Shown here: piece after piece, positions 17,256-25,903 of the stretch | Layout of the letters: every line of letters starts with the position of its first letter | How positions within the stretch are numbered: position 1 is the stretch's first letter | The notes under the pieces: model-generated | Told to the model about the DNA's origin: nothing | Databases searched by the model: none | What the model saw: only the letters and a program-made list of their open reading frames with translations | Program-made: the position numbers and the translations under genes | Origin: Terricaulis silvestris | GTDB lineage: Bacteria; Pseudomonadota; Alphaproteobacteria; Caulobacterales; Aquidulcibacteraceae | Direction: 5' to 3' | Assembly: GCF_009792355.1 (NCBI RefSeq) | Contig: NZ_CP047045.1 | Span: 124,001 to 188,000 of the forward strand | DNA: 64,000 nt

Positions 17256-17599
17256 CAGATGGTTCCTTTCAGTAAGCGAAACGCGGGTTGTGGGAAAACG
17301 TTTCGTTCGCTGGAAGGTGATGTCCAGCGCATGATCGCCAGCTGAATGCGCGCGCAAGGGAGGCGCCGAACCGTGTCGCGAGATCGCGTGGACATACGTC
17401 GACACAACTATCTCGCATACGTGAAAGCGGATACGAAGACTCGTAGCGGGTAGACGGGGCGTTCTAGATTGACGCGACAGCGAGCAGCGCCTGTAGCACC
17501 GCACTCCGCCGACGTGAGTCCGCGTCAGGAGGACCTGTTTGCGTGACGCATTCTGCGCACACATGCCGCGAATACGGGGATCGGTGACGACGGGCCCGA

Positions 17600-17629
17600 C
17601 ACAATTTGTCTAGGACTCGACAAATTGTG
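17600..17629. promoter_or_regulatory. Perfect inverted repeat upstream of the EF-hand lipoprotein
   Basis: CACAATTTGTC and GACAAATTGTG form perfect 11-base arms around the 8-base spacer TAGGACTC, 47 bases before the ATG at 17677. No T-run follows, so it is more likely an operator or 5'-leader structure than a terminator. The rest of the 17256-17676 gap holds no gene I can support. Confidence 0.6.
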
Positions 17630-17676
17630 GTGTCGCATCGGCGCCATGCATTTCCTGGGGCCTTAAGGAGAATTCG

Positions 17677-18129
17677 ATGAGCGTCCGCATCCTGATGGCG
17701 ACCCTCGCGACGGCCATCGTAGGCGCCGGCGCTTGCTCGCCGCAGCCAGAAGCGCAACCCCAGCAGCAAGCGGAAAACGAGCGGCAGGGCGGCCGTGGCG
17801 GTTTCTTGCGTCGCGCCGACGCCAATGAAGACGGGATCGTTACGCGCGCTGAATTCGACGCTTCGGCCGGCGACCGCTTTGTGCGCCGGGACGACAATTC
17901 TGATGGCGCCATTACAGAGGACGAGCGTCAAGGACGAGGCGGCGGGCCTGATAGCGGCGATCGTTCAGGCCGTGGAGGCGGCCGCATGATGGATGCGGAC
18001 GCCAACGAAGACGGGATCATTACGCGCGCCGAATTCGATGCTTCGCAAAGCGAGATGTTTGCGCGGTTCGACGAAGACCAAAGCGGGGCCATCGAAAGTT
18101 CGGAATTGCCGGCGCGTCGGACGGATTGA
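17677..18129 (+). CDS. EF-hand calcium-binding lipoprotein
   Basis: A 150-residue lipoprotein (signal ending AGAC, Cys20). It carries four EF-hand-like loops: DANEDGIVTRAEF, DDNSDGAITEDE, DANEDGIITRAEF and DEDQSGAIESSE, separated by a Gly/Arg-rich linker. The first and third are near-identical, pointing to internal duplication. It would bind Ca2+ in the periplasm or on the inner face of the outer membrane. AAGGAG supports the start. A perfect inverted repeat upstream may regulate it. Confidence 0.87.
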   Translation: MSVRILMATLATAIVGAGACSPQPEAQPQQQAENERQGGRGGFLRRADANEDGIVTRAEFDASAGDRFVRRDDNSDGAITEDERQGRGGGPDSGDRSGRGGGRMMDADANEDGIITRAEFDASQSEMFARFDEDQSGAIESSELPARRTD

Positions 18130-18183
18130 TAGCGGCGCACCCATCGGCCAGATCGAAGCGCCTGGTCTTGTGGCCGTCACTCA

Positions 18184-18221
18184 GGTCCGCTGAGTCTGCT
18201 TCCGGCGAGATCGGGACGAGT
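18184..18221 (+). repeat. Dispersed intergenic repeat fragment, copy 7
   Basis: GTCCGCTGAGTCTGCTTCCG followed by GCGAGATCGGGACGAG resembles only the left end of the family; the remainder is lost. Confidence 0.4.
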
Positions 18222-18375
18222 AACGAGAAGCAGAGTGAGCGACGCGTAACGGCGGCGCGGGCCAATCGCCCTGACGCCCAGTACGACACTGGCCGTGCGC
18301 GGGAACTGGCGCCGGTCAACCCCGTTGATCTGACGGTGTTCCCGCGAGGCCGGGAGGCCAAGGTAGGTACCAGTT

Positions 18376-19131
18376 ATGGAAACGATCACAGCGACTGTCC
18401 TGGGTGTCGTCGTAGTTCTCGCCTTGTTGGCGGTCGCGATTGTCGTTCTGAGAAGGCGCCGTGCCGACAGACTTCGTTTGCGATTTGGCCCTGAGTATCA
18501 GCGCGCCGTCGTCGAAACTGGTGGGCGACGAAAGGCGGTAGCTGAGCTTCACCAGCGCGAAAAACGTGTTCGGGGGTTTGCGATCAAACCCCTGACGTCC
18601 GGGGAGCGCGAGCGCTATGTGCCCATGTGGACGGCAATCCAAACGCAGTTTGTTGACGATCCCAAAGCGGCTGTGGCCGATGCGGAGCAATTGCTCAGCG
18701 AGGTCATGGGGAGTCGCGGTTACCCCGACGGAGACTTTGAACAACGTTCGGCGGATCTCTCCGTCGACCATCCGGTTTTGGTCCAAGATTACCGCACAGC
18801 CCACGACATCTCTGTGCGAGACGCACAAGGTGAAGCCAGCACAGAAGAGTTGCGACAAGCCATGCTGGGTTACCGCGCGCTGTTTCGAGAACTCACTGGC
18901 GAACCTGTGGACGACAACCTTGCGGATCGCGAGCCTGCGGCCGAGTCTGTAATCGATGAACCCATACTCGCAGATGAATCTACGGTGGATGCGCCGGCGC
19001 CGATTGATGAGCCAGACGCCGTTGAAACTGAGGCAAGCACCGATGCTGCGATAGATGAATCCGAACCAGTCGTTGAGCCGGTCATTGAAGATGAATCTGT
19101 GAGAGTCCCTGCTGAGGCGGTCAGCAGGTAA
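18376..19131 (+). CDS. Conserved membrane-anchored protein with acidic tail
   Basis: A 251-residue protein. One N-terminal membrane helix (about residues 5-26) and a basic stop-transfer (RRRRADRLRLR) precede a conserved helical domain (about 35-175). That domain contains FGPEYQRAV, PLTSGERERYVPMWTAIQTQFVDDP, EVMGSRGYP and LSVDHPVLVQDYRTAH. I recognise the pattern from uncharacterised proteins of actinobacteria and proteobacteria. The last 75 residues are an acidic, Pro/Ala/Glu-rich low-complexity tail. It is probably cytoplasmic-facing. Function unknown. Confidence 0.8.
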   Translation: METITATVLGVVVVLALLAVAIVVLRRRRADRLRLRFGPEYQRAVVETGGRRKAVAELHQREKRVRGFAIKPLTSGERERYVPMWTAIQTQFVDDPKAAVADAEQLLSEVMGSRGYPDGDFEQRSADLSVDHPVLVQDYRTAHDISVRDAQGEASTEELRQAMLGYRALFRELTGEPVDDNLADREPAAESVIDEPILADESTVDAPAPIDEPDAVETEASTDAAIDESEPVVEPVIEDESVRVPAEAVSR

Positions 19132-19143
19132 TCGAAGTCAGCC

Positions 19144-19256
19144 AGCGACCGGTTTCGGCGATTGTGAGCCGATCGAGCGGCCAGCGGCTGATCTGGAGCG
19201 CGACAGCCGTTCGAGAGAATTGATGCCGTGACCTACGCTGGCCCGAAGCGGGAGTT
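19144..19256 (+). repeat. Dispersed intergenic repeat, copy 8
   Basis: GCGACCGGTTTCGGCGATTG at the left, TGATCTGGAGCGCGACAGCC inside, GACCTACGCTGGCCCGAAGC at the right, 13 bases after a TAA stop. The other 550 bases before the next start (19803) hold no gene I can support. Confidence 0.75.
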
Positions 19257-19802
19257 GCGAGTGAGGGAGATGTTCGGCAGTTGCTTCCCGATCAGCCCGT
19301 CAGGACTGGACTAAATGCGCGCCAACTCTTCGCCGCACTATTCGTTGCGGCCTGTGCGAACACCGACGCCAGTCGCATCGCCGTGCGCGATGCGGCTTCT
19401 GCAATTCGTATCGGAATCGCAGCCTGTGTTTCACCAAACGTGCTCAACCGGCTCAGTCCGTGATGCGAGCTAGCCTACGCGGTAATAGTTGGCGCGTGTG
19501 GCAGCAAGGGCGAGCATGCGAAGTGTTCGCCACGGACGCTGACGCCGTCACTGGCGCCGCTGGCCCATGCTCGATCTGCGTCACATGATGTCCGCTATCG
19601 GTGACGATCAGCCCGGTCCCTGTCGTCATCAACACGCGACGAGTGATGCGGGCAAGCCACAGGACTAGCCTCGGGGTAAGTCGCAATGCGTTGGAAACAC
19701 GATAGTTTCCGCGAGGCGCTAAAATTCCGCAGGCCGCGCATAGGGGTGACGACAAGTGAGCGCTCGTGCTATGCAGTCCGCTGGCGTTTTGGGGGAGGTC
19801 TC

Positions 19803-20351
19803 ATGTCCATTCGTGGTCCACTTGCGATCTCCGCGTCGCTCCTTGCGATTGCTGCGGGTTCGCCCGCTGCCGCGCAGAATTTTTATGTGGGCGCCGGCGT
19901 AGAAACGAGCGTCGAGAGCGAATTGAGCGCCCTCGGCACCGACTACTCCAACGATTTGACGATGGGCTCCGTTCTTGGCGGCGTCCGCTTCAATCACAGC
20001 AACTTCTTCTTCGGCGCCGAAGGTGAGACCAGCCTGTTCACCGAATACGACAGTGATTGGTCGACCGCGTCTGAGCTCGACCGGGTTTCGCGTTTGCGCG
20101 CGATCGGCGGCTACGACTTCGGCGCCTTCTCTGCGTTCGGCGCCGTGGGCGGCGTCTGGACCGAAGGCGAACTGGCGGGCCCCGGGCTCGCCGATAGCGC
20201 CGACGGCACGACGTGGGGCGTCGGTGGCGAGTACTCGATCAACGATCGCTGGGACGCTCGGCTTGAGTATATCCACGACGAAGCCGAATTCGACGGCGGG
20301 TACGAGTGGCAGAACAGTTCCGTACGCGCCGCGGCGATCGTCAAGTTCTGA
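19803..20351 (+). CDS. Outer-membrane beta-barrel (opacity/OmpA-like porin fold)
   Basis: 182 residues from the ATG at 19803, with GGGGGAGG just upstream. The signal peptide ends at PAAAQ. The mature protein shows eight alternating-hydrophobic strands separated by acidic turns (FYVGAGVETSVESEL, FFFGAEGETSLFTEY, WGVGGEYSINDRWDARLEYI) and ends in a C-terminal Phe, the usual signal for outer-membrane assembly. It overlaps or nearly abuts the adenylate-forming gene downstream. Role: small porin or surface protein; substrate unknown. Confidence 0.85.
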   Translation: MSIRGPLAISASLLAIAAGSPAAAQNFYVGAGVETSVESELSALGTDYSNDLTMGSVLGGVRFNHSNFFFGAEGETSLFTEYDSDWSTASELDRVSRLRAIGGYDFGAFSAFGAVGGVWTEGELAGPGLADSADGTTWGVGGEYSINDRWDARLEYIHDEAEFDGGYEWQNSSVRAAAIVKF

Positions 20352-20365
20352 TACCGGGGCCTTTC

Positions 20366-21748
20366 GTGGCTCTGAACGAAGCTCTGTCCGACGCTTTTGA
20401 CCGGTACGGCGACGCACCTGCGCTGCTCAGCCAAGACGGCCAAGTTCTCTCGTTCGCTAAACTTGGGCACACCGTCGCGGCGCTTGCGACACGCCTGCGT
20501 GACGAGGGCGTTGGCCCCGGACAATGCGTGGCGATCGTCACCGATAACCGCGCGCTTAAGATAGCGTTGCTTCTCGCACTGGCGCGCCTCGGCTCAGACG
20601 TCGCCCTTGTGTCCTCGATCGGTGCGCTGGCGCGGCGGGGGCAGAAGATCGACTCCGCCATCCGCTTTTCCGACCAGAACGCGGAAGGCGCAGAGCGCTC
20701 TATCGTGTTTTCGCAAGATTGGCTGAACACGCCGCCCGATCTGACCATGGCGTTCACAGCGCCCGGAACGCTTGTCCTCTCCACGTCGGGCTCGACGGGC
20801 GCGCCGCGCTACGTGCGGATTCATCCGCAAGCATACGTGGACATGGTCACTGCGCTGCCCGATGGCGTCGGCGAGAGCATCGGCTCGGTTCTTGTGTCGA
20901 TCCCTGAGACGGCGCCATTTTCGGTCTTCCTCCTGTTGCGCGCCTTGCTCGGCGGCCACGGCTTTGCCGGCATGAGCCCAAGCGGCGGCGAAACCCTCGA
21001 CGAAGCCGCGCGCTTCGGTGTGCGCGAGATGATGGTGACGCCGCTGGCGCTGAACGAACTCGTGGCCGCCACTGAAATGGGAGCACCCAAAGGTGATCTT
21101 GCGCGCCTGTGCGTGTTCGGCTCCGTCGCGGAGCCGCCGCTGCTGGCGCGCGCGGAAAAGGCGTTCGGCTGCGGCGTTTACATCTGCGTGGGCGCGACCG
21201 AAATTGGACAAACCACTTGGGGACGCTTCGATTCGGCGAGCTACGTCACTGGCTGGTCGGGCAAGATGGTGGCTTCGACCGAAGCTCGAATTGGCGAGGG
21301 CGGACGCTTGTTGCTGCGTTCGCCGTTCAGCAGCCAAGTCGAGGCTTATATCGGCGGCCCGCCGGCGTTCGACGCCGAGGGCTGGTTCGACACCGGCGAC
21401 ATCGCGCGACTGACCGAAGACGGCGTGCTGATGATCGATGGCCGCGCCGACAACATGATCAATCTGGGCGGCTCGAAATTCGCCGCCGAGCTGATCGAAA
21501 AACTGGTTGGCCAATGTCCGGGCGTCGAGATTTCGGCGGCGGTGCGCATTCAGTCGCCCGGCGGACTAGCGCCAGAGCTCGGCGTCGCCGTTGTCGCGAG
21601 CGCAAATTTCGACGCGGCCGCGGCACGTCGCTTGTTGGCGGAAAAACTGCATACGTCGGCCCACATTCGCATCATCACGTGTCCGCAGTTGCCGAGTTTG
21701 CCCACGGGAAAAGTGGATCGGACCGCGGTGGCGGGGCTGTTCGCGTAG
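20366..21748 (+). CDS. AMP-binding (class I adenylate-forming) enzyme
   Basis: About 460 residues from a GTG at 20366; a start at 20306 would overlap the preceding gene by 46 bases. The ANL core motifs are present in order: STSGSTGAPRYVRI (A3, about residue 138), GATEIGQTTW (A5), GWFDTGDIA (A7), DGRADNMINLGG (A8) and LPTGKVDR with the catalytic Lys (A10). It would activate a carboxylic acid as acyl-AMP, then transfer it to CoA or a carrier. It is shorter than long-chain acyl-CoA ligases. No carrier protein is nearby. Substrate unknown. Confidence 0.88.
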   Translation: MALNEALSDAFDRYGDAPALLSQDGQVLSFAKLGHTVAALATRLRDEGVGPGQCVAIVTDNRALKIALLLALARLGSDVALVSSIGALARRGQKIDSAIRFSDQNAEGAERSIVFSQDWLNTPPDLTMAFTAPGTLVLSTSGSTGAPRYVRIHPQAYVDMVTALPDGVGESIGSVLVSIPETAPFSVFLLLRALLGGHGFAGMSPSGGETLDEAARFGVREMMVTPLALNELVAATEMGAPKGDLARLCVFGSVAEPPLLARAEKAFGCGVYICVGATEIGQTTWGRFDSASYVTGWSGKMVASTEARIGEGGRLLLRSPFSSQVEAYIGGPPAFDAEGWFDTGDIARLTEDGVLMIDGRADNMINLGGSKFAAELIEKLVGQCPGVEISAAVRIQSPGGLAPELGVAVVASANFDAAAARRLLAEKLHTSAHIRIITCPQLPSLPTGKVDRTAVAGLFA

Positions 21749-21783
21749 GCGCTCCGCGAGCGGTACCACTGAATCGATCTTCG

Positions 21784-21863
21784 ACTGTCCGCTTTCGGCG
21801 AGATCACGCCGGTCGGGCAGAGCTTAAGGCGCTGACCGCATTGGAGCGACTACGCCGCTGACG
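21784..21863 (+). repeat. Dispersed intergenic repeat, copy 9 (right end lost)
   Basis: ACTGTCCGCTTTCGGCGAGA is one of the best-preserved left ends, followed by GCGCTGACCGCATTGGAGCG. The right terminus is missing. It lies 35 bases after the adenylate-forming gene. Confidence 0.75.
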
Positions 21864-22043
21864 TTAAGGGGTCCACTTCGGATGCTCTACGCTAAGATGG
21901 TGGCTCACTTGCGCTGGATCGGTCCTGTCGTACATCTGGCCGCAGGCAGCGCAAGTGAGATGGCGACGGCTGCCTCGTGGGCTCATCACGGCGCTGCGCG
22001 CACCTGCGATGAGTTCAGCGATGGTTTGCAGTTTCTCGGTCAT
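21864..22043 (-). CDS. Small zinc-finger-like protein
   Basis: A 59-residue protein from the ATG at 22043. A helical N-terminus (TEKLQTIAELIAGARSAV) precedes a compact Cys/His motif: C31-x2-C34 (CAACGQMYD), then H48/H49 and H54 (SHHLSVEHP). This matches a C2H2-type zinc-binding knuckle. It lies between two repeat copies. Longer in-frame versions upstream enter the next repeat and are unlikely. It could be a small DNA- or RNA-binding protein; no partner is evident. Confidence 0.55.
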   Translation of the reverse strand: MTEKLQTIAELIAGARSAVMSPRGSRRHLTCAACGQMYDRTDPAQVSHHLSVEHPKWTP

Positions 22044-22094
22044 GCGTCCCGATACGCCTATTTCATGCGCGCGTCTCGGGATTCGGGGCAACGA

Positions 22095-22144
22095 CTGCTG
22101 TCGGCGAAAGCGCGCCGCTCCCGCGGTTGAGGCGGACGCTGTCA
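22095..22144 (+). repeat. Dispersed intergenic repeat, mini copy
   Basis: The left end TGCTGTCGGCGAAAGCGCGC and hairpin CGCTCCCGCGG run straight into the right-end core GAGGCGGACGCTGTC. The whole middle is absent, leaving about 50 bases with both termini. Confidence 0.7.
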
Positions 22145-22235
22145 TTTAGATCAAAGGCGGCCAATCAAACATCTTTGCGACACACCCTGAACATGCGGTG
22201 CGAGCGAAGCTCGCTGTCGAACGAGGCACACCCAG

Positions 22236-22424
22236 ATGACAGAGCAAATTTCTTCCGTGGCGATGACCACCTACCGATTCTTCGCCGTGAACGAACTGGA
22301 CACGGTCATGTCGGTCCAAGAGATTGAATGTACGGATGACGGCGGCGCAAGGGAGATCGCTGAATCTCTGCTCACCGACGGGTGTGGCATCGAGGTGTGG
22401 GACGTTGGCCGTCGGGTCTGCTGA
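22236..22424 (+). CDS. Small conserved hypothetical protein
   Basis: 62 residues; the internal ATG at 22263 (MTTYRFFAV) may be the true start and would give 53. The pattern TTYRFFAVNELD, CTDDGGAREIAESLL and IEVWDVGRRV is familiar from short uncharacterised alphaproteobacterial proteins of 50-70 residues. It is probably cytoplasmic with a small beta/alpha fold. Function unknown. Confidence 0.7.
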   Translation: MTEQISSVAMTTYRFFAVNELDTVMSVQEIECTDDGGAREIAESLLTDGCGIEVWDVGRRVC

Positions 22425-22456
22425 TACGCCGCTTGGCTCTATTCTGGGCAACACTT

Positions 22457-22546
22457 GAGTGCCCGCAATCGGCGATCGTGAGCCGTTGCGACGAGCAGCG
22501 CGCCACCGGCCGGATAAGAACGCGGCGGCCACTCGCGGACCTCAAG
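22457..22546 (+). repeat. Dispersed intergenic repeat, copy 10
   Basis: GAGTGCCCGCAATCGGCGAT at the left and CACCGGCCGGATAAGAACGC, GGCGGCCACTCGCGGACCTC inside. The right end is missing; it stops about 10 bases from the opposite-strand gene end at 22557. Confidence 0.65.
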
Positions 22547-22556
22547 TGACCGAACT

Positions 22557-23234
22557 TCAATCGGACAAACTCGCCCGCAGGGCGTTCATATCGCGCGTAT
22601 CCTGACGTGTGATCAGGACGCCGCTTATGACGGTCAACGCCAGATGAACGGAGACGAACGCGGTGGCGTACGGCCAGTCCGGCGGCATCGCCAGAATCCA
22701 AACGGTGAGGATCAACGTGAGCAATAGCGCCGCGACGCCTTCGAAACATTGCTGGCGGATCGAGGCGTACAGGCCAGTGAAGACGTGGGCTACATCCTCA
22801 GCATACTGGTCCGCCTTCAGCGTGCGCAGACTGAGCCAGTTGGCGCCAAGGCCGAAGGCGAAGACGAGAGTGTCCGCCACGTACCAGTACCGCCACCCGG
22901 CCTCGCCCAGAGCCGTCGACGACAGAACCGCAAAGGGGATGATCTGGAACAGACACATGAGCGGTCCGACGAACAGCACTTCCAAGCCTGCCTTCATCAG
23001 GTACAGCGCGCGGTGACACAGGCGGAAGAACATCAAGAGGCCGATGATGACGCTGGTGAGCCACAATATGAGGCGTATCCATGTTGCGTCTTCCGTTTGG
23101 AAAATCCCGATCACCGAGAATGCCGCCGCCGACAGGACGCCGCCCTGTAACAGAACGGCGATCTGAAGCATGAGATCAGCGGCTTGATTTTTTATGCGTT
23201 GCGACAGCTCGGCTCGGTCCAATCGCGGCGACAT
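22557..23234 (-). CDS. Multi-pass membrane protein
   Basis: 225 residues from the ATG at 23234, chosen because GAAGGGG lies seven bases upstream; an upstream in-frame start at 23276 is weaker. About six hydrophobic segments are visible (about residues 22-42, 52-70, 83-105, 118-140, 170-190 and 195-212), with a short charged N-terminus. No motif of a known transporter or enzyme is recognisable. Its neighbours are unrelated small genes. Confidence 0.65.
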   Translation of the reverse strand: MSPRLDRAELSQRIKNQAADLMLQIAVLLQGGVLSAAAFSVIGIFQTEDATWIRLILWLTSVIIGLLMFFRLCHRALYLMKAGLEVLFVGPLMCLFQIIPFAVLSSTALGEAGWRYWYVADTLVFAFGLGANWLSLRTLKADQYAEDVAHVFTGLYASIRQQCFEGVAALLLTLILTVWILAMPPDWPYATAFVSVHLALTVISGVLITRQDTRDMNALRASLSD

Positions 23235-23307
23235 GGCTGCCCCTTCGTCTGGCTCAAGACGACATAGCGAGGACAAGTCGCAAGTGTCGACCGGCTAGTA
23301 TCGGACC

Positions 23308-23385
23308 AGCGTCGCTTTTCGGCGAAAGCGCGCCGTTGTGACGGGCAGGGCGTCAATGACTGGTGTTGATCGAATGCGCCAGTAG
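23308..23385 (+). repeat. Dispersed intergenic repeat, copy 11
   Basis: AGCGTCGCTTTTCGGCGAAA, GCGCGCCGTTGTGACGGGCA and GGGCGTCAATGACTGGTGTT are close to the consensus; the right third is lost. The remaining 315 bases to the next start (23701) show no gene. Confidence 0.7.
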
Positions 23386-23700
23386 ATCACAATCGCCGGA
23401 TGGCGCCGCGTGGTCCTTTCCGGCCACGCGCCGCAACCCCAAGCCAGTCCGTTGCGATCGATTCCGCGTACGCTTGGATTCGTGATCACACATCGAACCC
23501 GAATGAAATTGGCGCGAGTGGATCGCGGCTGCCGCTCGACGAAACTGGTGCTACAGCGCTGGGTGGCTCTGCGCGGTCGCGAAGGGCGATCCTTCTTGAA
23601 GCACTCGGGCGCGGGCACGGGTGACTACGCTCACTGCGTGTGTCGACGTGGAAGCTTGGCCCGATTGCGCGTACGGTTGTAGGCAATCAGGGGGATCGCC

Positions 23701-24480
23701 ATGCGGATCGTGTTTTTCATCTTGGCGCTGTTGGCGCTGGCGTTCTGGGGTTTCGGCGTCTTCGATATGTGGGCCACATTGACCGGATGGCCCCCCTATG
23801 TGGACCAGTACGGCGCAGACATGGTCGCTTGGATTCAGGGCTTCCCAGTTTGGCGCCAAACCATCTGGGGTGCGAGCCTTGGCTTCGGCTTGATTGGCTC
23901 GCTTTTGCTGTTTACGCGCGATCGTCTGTCTGGGCCTGCGCTGTTGATAGCGTGGCTGCTGTTTGCATGCGGCTTCGGCTATGACCTCGCTTTCCGAGAC
24001 GGCGTCCGAAACTACGGCCAAGACGGTATGATCGCCTCCGGTGCTCTTGTCGCGCTTGCGGCGTTTTTCGCTTGGATTGGCTACGCCAGCTCTGGACCTG
24101 CGAGGGCAAAGCCGCCTGTCATGAGGGTTGCTCCCGCGTCCGTCGCGCCTCAGGCGTTGACGGAACCAAGCGCCAACGCACCTGCGTCAAGCGAAATCAC
24201 GACAACGGCCTCCGCACAACAATCAGAAACGCCATCGTCCGAGCCCGCGCTAACGCAAACGGGTCCCGCCGAACCTGGGCCACCTGTCGCCGAGGCGGCG
24301 CCGCCAACGGATCCTGCGTCACCGGCGGAAGCCGAAGAAGCCAGCTCGCCGGCCGGCGGGTCTGAACCGACGGCTCAGACCGCGAACGAAGCGGCGTCGC
24401 CAACGGAAAGCGAAACCGAGGATGGCCACGAACCGGCCGCGCCAGCACCGCGGCCGGAGGACAAGCCGACCGCCGAATAA
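23701..24480 (+). CDS. Four-helix membrane protein with Pro/Ala/Glu-rich tail
   Basis: A 259-residue protein. Four membrane helices (about residues 3-25, 55-74, 79-97, 108-128) carry the pattern GFGVFDMWATLTGWPPYV and FPVWRQTIWGASLGFGLIGSLLL. The same pattern is recognisable in the shorter protein encoded at 25472. The final 125 residues are low-complexity Ala/Pro/Glu/Ser, probably disordered. Function unknown; the paralogue lacks this tail. Confidence 0.75.
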   Translation: MRIVFFILALLALAFWGFGVFDMWATLTGWPPYVDQYGADMVAWIQGFPVWRQTIWGASLGFGLIGSLLLFTRDRLSGPALLIAWLLFACGFGYDLAFRDGVRNYGQDGMIASGALVALAAFFAWIGYASSGPARAKPPVMRVAPASVAPQALTEPSANAPASSEITTTASAQQSETPSSEPALTQTGPAEPGPPVAEAAPPTDPASPAEAEEASSPAGGSEPTAQTANEAASPTESETEDGHEPAAPAPRPEDKPTAE

Positions 24481-24488
24481 TCACGAGC

Positions 24489-24562
24489 AATGTCTCGCAT
24501 CGGCGATAAGCGCGCCGCTCTAGCGGGTAGGGCGCCAATGACGCCATTGGATCGCTGCCGCC
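24489..24562 (+). repeat. Dispersed intergenic repeat, copy 12
   Basis: AATGTCTCGCATCGGCGATA, AGCGCGCCGCTCTAGCGGGT and AGGGCGCCAATGACGCCATT follow a TAA stop by eight bases. The right end is degenerate. Confidence 0.75.
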
Positions 24563-24613
24563 GTTCGGCGAAATCGACAGTCGGCATACTGAGTGTTACT
24601 CGGACTCGGCGGC

Positions 24614-25291
24614 TCACGGCGCGGTTGACGGCGCGCTTCGCGCTATGTTGCGAACCCGACGCAGTTCAGCGAGCAAGACCGCGCGATCGTAACCTTGATA
24701 GAAGGGCGCCGCCTGCTCCGCGTCGAGATGTTCAAGGTCGACCGCCGCCCCGAATCGACCTTCGGGCGTGACCGAAAAGATGAAGGGAAGACCGCCGCTG
24801 AAATGAGTTGCAGCGCCTGTCGCCTCCAGCACTGCTCGACCGTCCGGCGATTTGTCGCCTTCGATGTGAGCCAGGATGATATTCTCCGACGCGAATTGGT
24901 TCAGGGCTCTCGCGTCTCGCGGCACGTCGCGCCTGGATCGTTCCACCGAAGTCCATGAGGGGGTGTTCGGATAATTGAATCGGCCCGTTGCTCCATTTAC
25001 GTGACTGTCGAATACGTGACACCAGACGCACCACTCAGCGCCGTAACTCACGATGACTGTTTTCCCAGTCGCTTGAGCCTCCTCAAGCGCCCTCTGAAAA
25101 ATATCCATCTGCGAGCCGCACTCATCGTAGATGCGCGCGGCGCGTCCCGCCGGGCGGCCCCCGCATAAGGGATCGAAATTGATCGGAAAGGAGGAAACAG
25201 GCAAAGCTTCAGACGACGACGCTGTCGGCACTTCCGGTGCACATCCGTTCAGAAGCAGAAGTGCAACCAACAGCGGCGCCACATATCGCAT
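24614..25291 (-). CDS. Thioredoxin-fold lipoprotein
   Basis: A 225-residue lipoprotein (lipobox LLNGC, Cys17). The mature part contains a thioredoxin-like active site, YGAEWCVWCHVFD (Cys88-x2-Cys91), preceded by a strand (KTVIVSYG), and a later LPFIFSVTPEGRF, with the cis-proline position after GG. It is a periplasmic thiol-disulfide protein of the DUF255/thioredoxin-7 kind, perhaps a reductase or sensor of oxidised cysteines. Inserts around residues 95-125 make it longer than simple thioredoxins. Isolated, no operon partner. Confidence 0.82.
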   Translation of the reverse strand: MRYVAPLLVALLLLNGCAPEVPTASSSEALPVSSFPINFDPLCGGRPAGRAARIYDECGSQMDIFQRALEEAQATGKTVIVSYGAEWCVWCHVFDSHVNGATGRFNYPNTPSWTSVERSRRDVPRDARALNQFASENIILAHIEGDKSPDGRAVLEATGAATHFSGGLPFIFSVTPEGRFGAAVDLEHLDAEQAAPFYQGYDRAVLLAELRRVRNIARSAPSTAP

Positions 25292-25471
25292 CGAGCCAGT
25301 CCGACTTCTTCGTCTATAGTCAAATTCAGCACTTTTGCCGCCATAACGCCAGTCCGTTCACGCCGGCGTTGAGCACCCGCCAGCGGAAAATCAACCGCTG
25401 CATTGTGAAAGCCCGATTACAGACTGGCGATCTCCTCTCGCGGCTGTAGCATCCCCGAGCGGGAGAAAATC

Positions 25472-25903
25472 ATGTCTGAATCCGCTGTGAAAACGCCCTG
25501 GCACCTGTGGGTGCTCGGCGTCGTCGCGCTCCTATGGAACGCGTATGGCTGCTATGACATCTACATGTTCAAAACAGGCGCATATGACTATCAGATGAGG
25601 GCGAAGCAGGTCGCCTTCTTCCATTCGGTACCGGCGTGGGCATGGGGCGTGTGGGCGACCACTGTGGGAGCCGCGCTTTTGGGCGCGATCCTCCTGTTGC
25701 TACGAAGCAGATGGGCGTTCCACGCCTTCGTCGTCTCGCTCGCTGCAGGCGTGCTCAACACCATCTATCTCTTTGGCCTTAGCGAAGGCGGCGAAGTGAT
25801 GGGGCGCGACATCGGCATGATCTTTTCCGCAGTGGCTGCGGCCGTCGGCATCTTCTACATCTGGTATGCGCATTCCGCCGCGAAACGAGGCATCTTGCGA
25901 TGA
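25472..25903 (+). CDS. Four-helix membrane protein
   Basis: A 143-residue protein with four membrane helices (about residues 9-28, 52-76, 81-101, 112-132). Its PWHLWVLGVVALLWNAYGCYD opening and HSVPAWAWGVWATTVGAALLGAILLLLRSRWA middle mark a family common in proteobacteria and still uncharacterised. CGGGAGAAA precedes the ATG. It is a distant relative of the membrane part of the protein encoded at 23701. Confidence 0.82.
   Translation: MSESAVKTPWHLWVLGVVALLWNAYGCYDIYMFKTGAYDYQMRAKQVAFFHSVPAWAWGVWATTVGAALLGAILLLLRSRWAFHAFVVSLAAGVLNTIYLFGLSEGGEVMGRDIGMIFSAVAAAVGIFYIWYAHSAAKRGILR

Noticed and set aside
19281-19463. 60-codon frame with AALFVAACAN, lipobox-like
   Set aside because: The hydrophobic part is short, there is no ribosome site, and overlapping frames are equally open.
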